A DNA stretch of 33,033 nucleotides, taken from Verrucomicrobiales bacterium (GTDB taxonomy: Bacteria; Verrucomicrobiota; Verrucomicrobiia; Verrucomicrobiales; DEV007). Each line of letters opens with the position of its first letter. Within the stretch, counting starts at the first letter, position 1. The DNA lies in assembly GCA_028047635.1 (NCBI GenBank), contig JAOFXR010000032.1, positions 1 to 33,033 of the forward strand. Direction: 5' to 3'. The notes beneath the pieces are model-generated. The model saw nothing but the letters and a program-made list of their open reading frames with translations, was not told where the DNA came from and did not search any database. The position numbers were made by a program, and so were the translations under genes. This document shows positions 14,790-21,622 of this stretch, in pieces.

Positions 14790-15524
14790 ATGCACCTCGA
14801 AATTTTTAATTCTTCAAAAGAGCAGCTCGATTACGAGTTTAACGGCGATCCCAGCGATACTTCGTTACTCGTGATCATCGGTCATGGTGTGACGGGAAAT
14901 AAAGATCGTCCATGGGCGGTGGGCCTCGCTGAAACACTCGAAAAAGAGGGTTTTAACGTGCTCAGATTTTCCTTTTCCGGAAACGGAGAGTCCGAGGGCG
15001 ACTTTGCGAACTGCACGATTTCCAAAGAGGTTAAAGATCTCAAATCGATCGTCAACGCAGCGGAAGACGAAGGTTATCACCGGATTTGCTACATGGGGCA
15101 TAGCATGGGAGGCGCTGTAGGCGTTCTCGCTGCACCAAAAGACTCACGAATCGAGCTGATGGTTTCCCTTTCGGGCATGGTGCATACGAAAAAATTCCTT
15201 GAGACCGAGTTTGGTGATCAAGTTCCCGGAAAAGGTTTCATGTGGGATGACAAAGAGTGCCCACTTTCTCAGGCTTTTGCTGATGATATGGCGAAAATTG
15301 ATACCACTCTCGGTAAGACTGAGAAAATCGAAATTCCCTGGCTCATCGTTCATGGTGATGCTGATGACGTCGTTCCAGTTGAGGAAGGCCGCGAAATTTA
15401 TCGCAGCGCCTACGAGCCGAAAGAACTCGAGATCCTCGAAGGTGTTGATCACGTCTACAGCGGTGATGGGCTTAAGAAGATGACTGATGTGGTTGTTGCC
15501 TGGCTGAAAACGCATCATAGCTGA
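14790..15524 (+). CDS. Alpha/beta hydrolase
   Basis: A 244-residue soluble serine hydrolase of the esterase / acylaminoacyl-peptidase-like group. The catalytic triad is readable: Ser105 in MGHSMGG, Asp192 in HGDADDVVP and His221 in GVDHVYSG. An oxyanion-type IIGHGVTGNKDRPW stretch is near residues 29-42, followed by RFSFSGNGES (canonical 'D.rG.G.S'). No signal peptide. Its TGA overlaps the ATG of the PfkB kinase by one base (TGATG), strong evidence for translational coupling with that gene. Substrate unknown. Confidence 0.9.
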   Translation: MHLEIFNSSKEQLDYEFNGDPSDTSLLVIIGHGVTGNKDRPWAVGLAETLEKEGFNVLRFSFSGNGESEGDFANCTISKEVKDLKSIVNAAEDEGYHRICYMGHSMGGAVGVLAAPKDSRIELMVSLSGMVHTKKFLETEFGDQVPGKGFMWDDKECPLSQAFADDMAKIDTTLGKTEKIEIPWLIVHGDADDVVPVEEGREIYRSAYEPKELEILEGVDHVYSGDGLKKMTDVVVAWLKTHHS

Positions 15525-16501
15525 TGTCCGTTTCTGCAGATTCTACTGCAGAAGTTAGCGAGCATCGCTCTTTCGACATCCTCGGAATCGGGATGTCGAT
15601 GATCGACTCCATTCAGGTGGTCGACGAATTTCCGTCGGGCGCCGGAGTGACTGAGTCTTCTCTCGCCACTCTGATGGGTGGCGGGCCGGTTCCTACAGCG
15701 CTGTGCGCTGCTTCGGCGCTAGGTGGCCGAACGGCAATGATTGATCAGATCGGTGACGATTGGCGGGCCGGGCTGATTCAACGGGACTTTGAAAAATTCG
15801 GAGTCGACTGTCGCTATCTCAAACGTCAGGAAAAGCGAAGCAGTTCATTGGGGGCTGTTCTTGTCCGTCAGGTTGATGGGGAGAGGCATATCGTTTTCAG
15901 TCGGGGCACGTTTGATGAGCTTTCGTCTTCGCAGTTACCGGTAAAGGATTTGGAGACCTGTTCGATATTACATCTGAACGGGCGTCATTGGGACAGTGCG
16001 TGCGAAGCGGCTCGCCTCGTAAAAGGTGGTCGCGGTCGCGTCTCTTTTGACGGCGGAGCGAATCGCTATGAGCGCCGTTTTATCCCGCTTCTGGCTGAAG
16101 TGGATATTCTGATAGTGGCGAGAGACTTTGCCGAAAAGCTTTCAAAGTCAAAAGATCGAGAGAGCCAGCTTACCGCGTTGCGGCAATGGGATGCTGAACT
16201 TGTCGGTATCACCGATGGCAAAAATGGAAGCTGGTTTCAGCCACGTGGGGAAGCATGGTTTCATCAACCGGCCTTTGCAATCAGTCCGGTGATCGATACA
16301 ACGGGGTGCGGTGATGCCTTTCACGGTGCTTTTTTGTATTCTCTCTCAAAAGGAGATTCATGGAAAGAATGTGCCGCTTTTGCCAGCGCTGCTGCGGCTT
16401 GCAATGCTACTGCTCTGGGCGGGAGAGGGGATCTCCCCTCGCGGGAGCGGGTGCTCGCTATGCTGGAGTCCCAGGCTTTTACCTTGCTTCAAGGTGAATA
16501 A
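15524..16501 (+). CDS. PfkB-family carbohydrate/nucleoside kinase
   Basis: A 325-residue ribokinase-fold kinase that phosphorylates a sugar or related alcohol with ATP. The N-terminal substrate motif is 'M-G-G-G-P-V-P-T-A-L-C-A-A-S-A-L-G' (about 51-67), followed by IDQIGDDWRAGLI. The PfkB signature 2 is DTTGCGDAFHGAF with catalytic Asp264; Cys replaces the usual Ala/Gly in GAGD. The opening 'F-D-I-L-G-I-G-M-S-M-I-D' is typical. Compared with fructokinases, the substrate specificity cannot be told. It begins inside the stop codon of the preceding hydrolase gene (TGATG), so the two are co-translated. The broken glycosyltransferase follows after 126 bases. Confidence 0.9.
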   Translation: MSVSADSTAEVSEHRSFDILGIGMSMIDSIQVVDEFPSGAGVTESSLATLMGGGPVPTALCAASALGGRTAMIDQIGDDWRAGLIQRDFEKFGVDCRYLKRQEKRSSSLGAVLVRQVDGERHIVFSRGTFDELSSSQLPVKDLETCSILHLNGRHWDSACEAARLVKGGRGRVSFDGGANRYERRFIPLLAEVDILIVARDFAEKLSKSKDRESQLTALRQWDAELVGITDGKNGSWFQPRGEAWFHQPAFAISPVIDTTGCGDAFHGAFLYSLSKGDSWKECAAFASAAAACNATALGGRGDLPSRERVLAMLESQAFTLLQGE

Positions 16502-16627
16502 AACCTGATCGAATGCGATTCCAAAATTATTGATTTTTTGAAATTACAGACTGGGCTACAGCGAATGTGCCGATAGATGCCTTAGATTTAAGGCTGGTTC
16601 GGTGCTGATAACGCTCGTTTTTCCTGA

Positions 16628-17862
16628 ATGAATTGTCTCTGGCTCACTCGAAAATACCCTCGCCCCGCGAATAGCGGAGAGTTGATCTATTCGAATGGTC
16701 TGATTCGTTCGTTTGCTAAGACGGGTGCTAAACTGACTGTGCTCGCGCATGACAATGACGAGGTTCCCATTGGAGAAGGGGGATCCCATACCGATTACGT
16801 TGATGATGACAATGTGCGGTGGAGGCTGGGCACGCCCAAACTGGGTAGTCGATTGACGAATCTATTCACGCGTTATCCCAGCGATTCCTGGCGTCTCAAA
16901 AACGGGGGGGCCGGAAGAGGCGCTTGTCTATGCGCTCGAAAATGAGTCGTGGGACGCCATCATCATCGATCATGCGGCTCTGGGATGGGTATGGCATTTG
17001 ATTCAAACTGGAAAGCGTAAAGGTATTTTTGCGAATGATCCTGTGATTGTCTATCTTTCCCACAATCACGAAGCGAAGATTCGAAGAGAGATTGCTAAAA
17101 ATTCGAAGGCCTCTTTCCCGCACAAGCTTGCGCTGCAGTTGGACGCTGAAAAGTATGCGAGACAGGAGGAGATGCTTTGTCGCGAAGTGGATCTGGTCAC
17201 GGCGATCACCGAAACAGAAGTGGAAGCTTATCGGGAGAATTTTCCTTCGCAGCATTACATTAGCCTGACACCCGGATATGAGGGCGAATCGCATATTCGT
17301 CGGATTTCTGAAGCGACGCCCCGCCGCGTAGCGATTTCAGGTTCGTTTGAGTGGGTCGCGAAACGAATCAATCTCGAGCGATTCCTCGAGCAGGCGGCAT
17401 CTCCACTGCTGGCGGCAGGGATTGAACTTCAGATTGTCGGAAAAGCGGACGACGACTATCGCCAGGCCATTTTAGATCAGTTTCCCGGTGTGGATATGGT
17501 GGGCCGTGTCCCCGAAATGACGCCGTTTCTGTTGGATGCACGAATGGGGCTCATTGTTGAAGAGTTCGGAGGTGGCTTTAAATTGAAGACACTTGAATAC
17601 ATTTTTTCATGGATTGCCGCTCGCGGGGTTGGATCATGCCGTCGAAGGCTCGCCGTTGAGCGGCCCTGAAAATGTATTGCTCACTTCTGACACTGAAAGT
17701 TTGATCGAGGCGATCATTGATAAGATCGACGGCTTTGATGTGCTCAACCGGATGCAGGAAACTTCACTCGCGATTTGTGAAACGTCCTCTCGTTGGGAGG
17801 ATAGAGGTCGCAAGCTTTATGAGCAGATCAAGGACATGAGAGCCGTGGTTCTCGCCGGGTAG
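16628..17862 (+). pseudogene. Glycosyltransferase (GT4-like) split by two homopolymer frameshifts
   Basis: Three overlapping frames together give a coherent glycosyltransferase of about 410 residues. The first runs from MNCLWLTRKYPRPANSGELI (16628) to a run of seven G at 16904-16910. Removing one G continues into PEEALVYALENESWDAIIID. The second frame includes VYLSHNHEAKIRREI, LTPGYEGE, AISGSFEWVAKRINLERFL and RMGLIVEEFGGGFKLKTLEY, a GT-B nucleotide-sugar region. It ends at six T (17602-17607). Removing one T gives YIFHGLPLAGLDHAVEGSP and the C-terminus up to 17862. Both defects are +1 insertions in homopolymers and do not cancel. This may be sequencing error, recent gene death or phase variation. 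If intact it would probably act with the sulfatase and PfkB kinase neighbours in glycan metabolism. Confidence 0.8.
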
Positions 17863-17907
17863 TGCTTGCGAATAGGAGAGGGAACGGGGATAATCCTTTT
17901 CTTGCTC

Positions 17908-19395
17908 ATGGGTAATTTCTTCAAAACTCTTCTCGCTGTCTTTCCCTTCCTCCTTGCCGCTTCTGCCACTGTCGCGGATGACAGGCCTAATATTCTCTGG
18001 ATTATTCCCGACGATATGTCGGCGCATTTTTCCTGCTATGGGGAAACGGCGATTGAAACGCCGCATGTCGATGCGTTGGCCGCGGTGGGAGTGAAGTTTA
18101 CAAACGCCTACGTCACCGCGCCGGTTTGCTCCACCTGCCGGTCAGCGTTTATCACGGGGATGTATCAAACCAGTATCGGAGCCCATCACCATCGCAGTGG
18201 GCGGGGAGAGGTGAAAATCAATCTTCCGGAAAATGTAAAACTGGTGCCCGGGTTATTTCAGGAGGCTGGCTATCACACTTCGATTTCGGGATGGCCGGAA
18301 AAAAAGAAAGGCCTGGGAAAGACAGACTATAATTTTGAATGGGACAAGACGATCTATGATGGCGCTGATTGGTCCAACCGGAAAGAAGGTCAGCCTTTCT
18401 TTGCTCAAATCCAATCAAAGGGTGGCAAACTACGAGGTAAGGATGCCAAGGGATGGGAGTCGGTTTCTGCCAGCGCGGAGAAAAATCTTGGATCGCGCAC
18501 TTCTCCCGATGACGTGAAATTGCCACCGTATTATCCGGAGGTGCCTGAGCTGTTGAGCGATTGGGCTGCTTATCTCGATAGTGTTCGTGAAACGGATCGC
18601 ATGGTCGGTGAAATCGTTGCCCGTCTCAAAGAGGAGGGTGATTGGGAGAACACCTTGATTTTGTTCATGACGGATCACGGGATTAGCCACGCGAGAGGAA
18701 AGCAATTCATGTACGACGAAGGGCTCCACGTGCCATTGGTCATTGCCGGTCCCGGAATCAAAGCGGGGACGGTGCGAACCGATCTCGTCGAGCACATTGA
18801 TATCACCGCGTTGTCATTGGCTGCTGCGGGTATCGAAATCCCCGAGGTAATGCAGGCGCAGGATATCCTCGCAGAAGACTATTCACCGCGTGAGGCTGTT
18901 TTTTCCGCGAGAGATCGTTGCGACGAGACGGTGGATCACATCCGCGCTGTGCGAACCAGGGATTTTAAATACATTCGGAATTTTCTTCCCGAGCGCCCCT
19001 ATCTGCAACCGTGCGCCTACAAGGATGCGAAAGAAATCCTGAAAGCGCTTCGTCGGGCGCACAAAGCCGGGGATTTAAATGAAGCTCAATCACTTATCTT
19101 TCGTGAAACTCGTCCGGGCGAAGAGCTCTACGATCTGCAAAATGACCCTCACGAGTTAAAGAATCTGGCAACTGATCCCACCTTTTCAGAAAAGTTGGCT
19201 GAGTTGAGAGGGCGTCTTGACACCTGGATGGAAGAAACCGGTGATCAGGGACGAACCGCTGAACCGGAGGCTCAGTTTGAGAGTGATATGGCGGTTTATC
19301 TCAAAACGATTCAAATTCGAAGCACTCCTGAAAACTACAAGACCATCGCAGACAATATCGCTCAGATGAAGCAGTGGGCAGCCGAAGGAAAGTGA
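17908..19395 (+). CDS. Secreted type I sulfatase with atypical CSTCR maturation motif
   Basis: A 495-residue exported sulfatase. The signal peptide is residues 1-23 (KTLLAVFPFLLAASATVADD around the cleavage site). The metal-binding start is 'R-P-N-I-L-W-I-I-P-D-D'. The formylglycine site is C74-S-T-C-R78, followed by SAFITGMYQTSIGAHHHRSG, a layout typical of heparan-N-sulfatase-like marine sulfatases. Position 3 is Thr (usually Pro/Ala) and position 4 Cys (usually Ser). FMTDHGISHARGKQFMYDEG supplies the second metal site and DEGLHVPL the usual substrate strand. A TTG at 17866 could add 14 residues, but the ATG gives the better signal peptide. It probably acts in the periplasm on sulfated polysaccharide. 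It converges on the oxidoreductase with 13 bases between stops. Confidence 0.92.
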   Translation: MGNFFKTLLAVFPFLLAASATVADDRPNILWIIPDDMSAHFSCYGETAIETPHVDALAAVGVKFTNAYVTAPVCSTCRSAFITGMYQTSIGAHHHRSGRGEVKINLPENVKLVPGLFQEAGYHTSISGWPEKKKGLGKTDYNFEWDKTIYDGADWSNRKEGQPFFAQIQSKGGKLRGKDAKGWESVSASAEKNLGSRTSPDDVKLPPYYPEVPELLSDWAAYLDSVRETDRMVGEIVARLKEEGDWENTLILFMTDHGISHARGKQFMYDEGLHVPLVIAGPGIKAGTVRTDLVEHIDITALSLAAAGIEIPEVMQAQDILAEDYSPREAVFSARDRCDETVDHIRAVRTRDFKYIRNFLPERPYLQPCAYKDAKEILKALRRAHKAGDLNEAQSLIFRETRPGEELYDLQNDPHELKNLATDPTFSEKLAELRGRLDTWMEETGDQGRTAEPEAQFESDMAVYLKTIQIRSTPENYKTIADNIAQMKQWAAEGK

Positions 19396-19408
19396 GGCCG
19401 AAGGGAGG

Positions 19409-20419
19409 TCACTCGATTTCGCTGAGCCTGGTTTTGGCTTCGGCTTGTGCTTCTGCCATGACACTCTTCAGCGATACGGAGGCACCTGACTGACGTTTGC
19501 TTTCGTCAGCCGCTTCCATGAAGGCGTAAATTTCAAGTGTCTCAGCGGGATCGACGGGGAGGGTGCCGGTTTCGAAATACTTAGCGATTTCGACGACGAG
19601 AGGTGCATAGCCCGGATAGGCTCCGACTTCGCTGGTGCCTTTAGGACCTGTTGCAGTTCCCCCGTAGCCTTTGCGTTCTTCGAACACGCCGGTCCGGTCG
19701 CCACTCCAGGTTCCTGTTACCTGAATCATTCCCTCGTCGCTTGTTGAACGAACGACTGATTCGCAGCCGGTTCCCATCACGGTGAAAAGTGATTCCACTC
19801 CGTGAATGCCATACCAGAACAGGTCTGGGTGGGTTTTCTCAAGCGAAGCAGGGCTTCCCGTTTGGGCTTTGGTCACCGTGCCGATTGAACCAGCACGAAC
19901 GAGTTGAGAATTAGGCCCGTAGCGAAGCGATGAAGAAGAAAAGAGTGGGACATCGTATTTCTCCGACGCTTTAAAAATTAGAATTGCATCTGTGAGCGAC
20001 CCCGCAATTGGCTTGTCGATGAAAACGCGTTTGCCCGCTTTGAGCACGGGAATGACCTGTTCGAGATGGGGGCGGCCATCATTTGTTTCCAGAAGAACGG
20101 CATCCACTTTTTCGAGTAGCGCGGGAATGGAGTCTACAATTTCAACGCCATAGGTATGAATTTCTTCCGTGTATTTAGGAACGCGGCTTGTGCTCGATTC
20201 GATGTCAGCGCTTCCTTGTGGATAGGCGGCGACTACTTTGCAATTGGCAAGTGCCCCCTCCGCAGCGGGATCGTTCATTGTCTTCGTGAAGGCGATCACA
20301 TGTCCTGTGTCGAGCCCGATGATGCCTACTTTGATCTCTTCCGCTTTTACCGAAAGGGAAAAAGAGAAGGCTCCAGATAATAGCGCTACGCAGAGTAGGG
20401 GGAAAGATGAATGCTTCAT
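19409..20419 (-). CDS. Exported Gfo/Idh/MocA-family oxidoreductase
   Basis: A 336-residue NAD(P)-dependent oxidoreductase-like protein. From the ATG at 20419 there is a clear signal peptide (PLLCVALLSGAFSFSLSVKA); the frame is open 11 codons upstream, but that adds only a poor leader. The Rossmann start is VGIIGLDTGHVIAF, lacking a classic GxGxxG. The 'V-L-L-E-T-N-D-G-R-P-H-L-E' and VFIDKPIAG motifs correspond to the family's 'vD...p...H' and 'EKP' elements. The catalytic-region HGVESLFTVMG fits too. Exported members are common in Verrucomicrobia and Planctomycetes and are usually linked to sugar breakdown. The UMP/CMP kinase gene lies 92 bases upstream on the same strand. Confidence 0.85.
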   Translation of the reverse strand: MKHSSFPLLCVALLSGAFSFSLSVKAEEIKVGIIGLDTGHVIAFTKTMNDPAAEGALANCKVVAAYPQGSADIESSTSRVPKYTEEIHTYGVEIVDSIPALLEKVDAVLLETNDGRPHLEQVIPVLKAGKRVFIDKPIAGSLTDAILIFKASEKYDVPLFSSSSLRYGPNSQLVRAGSIGTVTKAQTGSPASLEKTHPDLFWYGIHGVESLFTVMGTGCESVVRSTSDEGMIQVTGTWSGDRTGVFEERKGYGGTATGPKGTSEVGAYPGYAPLVVEIAKYFETGTLPVDPAETLEIYAFMEAADESKRQSGASVSLKSVMAEAQAEAKTRLSEIE

Positions 20420-20511
20420 GGTTGAGGATAGTGTCATGAACCGTTCAGTCATGTCACCTCGAAGCCTCGGCGCAATCCTGTCCCCCCCAATGCAGTTTAA
20501 CCCTGCCCGGA

Positions 20512-21552
20512 TTACTTCTTCGGATAGGGGCGCAGTCCCAGCAACACCTCAGCTCTTTCGGTGAGAGGTTTGGCAGCCAGTTCGCTATCGGTGTGCTCCG
20601 CCAGTTGGTCGGCGACGAGAGAATAGACCGCTTCACGCCCCTGGCTGGTATCGACTTCAACACACTTTTCCCGGGACCTGAAGAGCTCAACGATGGGCAG
20701 CGTCTCCGCTTTGAAGGTGTCGAATCTCAGCTTGAGACTTTCTACGTTGTCGTCGCTTCTCCCTGACCATTTGGCGCGGCCGAGAATACGTTTCTCGAGG
20801 ATTTCGAAAGGACATTCAAAATAGAGCATTTTAGGAAGCTCCGCCTCTTCTGTAAATATCTCCCGCCAGGCTTCGAGGTTGGCAGGGGAGCGGGGGAACC
20901 CGTCGAGAAGGAAATTATTCTTTCCCGTTGTCCGAGTGAGTCGTTCCATCTCTGATTTGAGCAACGTCACCATGATTTCGTTAGGAACCAATTTTCCCGC
21001 GGTTATGTGCTCTTCGATAGTGGCCGCGATTGCACCGCCTGACTCGCACTCCGCCCGGAGTAGTTCTCCTGTGGATAGATGGCTCCATCCGAGTTGAGAC
21101 TCAGCTAGTTCGCACATGGTTCCTTTTCCCGCTCCGGGGCCGCCAAGGACGAAGATCACATTTGGAGGCGGGCAGGGAAGCCTTGGATCGTAATGGTGCA
21201 GTACGACTTTCGGCGCAGGGGCAACTCCCTTTTTGTAGACGTGCCACTCAATGTCAGTGGGCGGCATCTCATCATCACCGTTGGTGTCATAAGCGAGGTG
21301 CCCATCAAGGCGACAGATTCGCCAGGAGGTATAGCTGTTGGAAAAAGAGAGGGCCGGGCTTCTCTCTGATTTTCCATCAGCACGATCCCACGCCATTTTT
21401 TCATTCCAGTATCCGAGGCTCGATAAGCTACCTGATTCAGACTCGGCGGGTGGGGCGGTTGAAGGAACGAAGAGTCCGTCGACTTCGGGTAGACCGGCTC
21501 CGGACACTTCGATAAAGAAAGTGTTAGGCTTGAGCTCGTTTGTTTTAGACAT
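20512..21552 (-). CDS. Eukaryote-like UMP/CMP kinase fused to an N-terminal module
   Basis: A 346-residue protein. Residues about 130-320 are a nucleoside monophosphate kinase: Walker A GGPGAGKGT (137-145), HLSTGELLRAE (158-168), DGFPR (217-221), and the short LID 'K-W-S-G-R-S-D-D-N-V-E-S-L-K-L-R' (about 261-276). LVPNEIMVTLLKSEM and the short LID resemble eukaryotic UMP/CMP kinases more than bacterial Adk or Cmk. Residues 10-120 are a separate beta-rich module with 'E-V-S-G-A-G-L-P-E-V-D-G-L-F-V-P', 'Y-W-N-E-K', 'S-W-R-I-C', 'M-P-P', 'E-W-H-V-Y-K-K-G-V-A-P-A-P-K-V-V', a pattern I associate from memory with proteins of marine microalgae. The start at 21552 avoids overlap with the gene upstream. 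No signal peptide. Confidence 0.85.
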   Translation of the reverse strand: MSKTNELKPNTFFIEVSGAGLPEVDGLFVPSTAPPAESESGSLSSLGYWNEKMAWDRADGKSERSPALSFSNSYTSWRICRLDGHLAYDTNGDDEMPPTDIEWHVYKKGVAPAPKVVLHHYDPRLPCPPPNVIFVLGGPGAGKGTMCELAESQLGWSHLSTGELLRAECESGGAIAATIEEHITAGKLVPNEIMVTLLKSEMERLTRTTGKNNFLLDGFPRSPANLEAWREIFTEEAELPKMLYFECPFEILEKRILGRAKWSGRSDDNVESLKLRFDTFKAETLPIVELFRSREKCVEVDTSQGREAVYSLVADQLAEHTDSELAAKPLTERAEVLLGLRPYPKK

Positions 21553-21622
21553 GCTACTTTCTATCAGCGATTCACCGGTTTGGAAACAACGTTCGCGGTG
21601 CGCCGTAGAGATCTGTGATGGT

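Noticed and set aside
19381-19444. Shared terminator between the convergent sulfatase and oxidoreductase genes
   Set aside because: GCCGAAG/CTTCGGC pairs exist but are far apart and mostly inside coding sequence, without T-runs.
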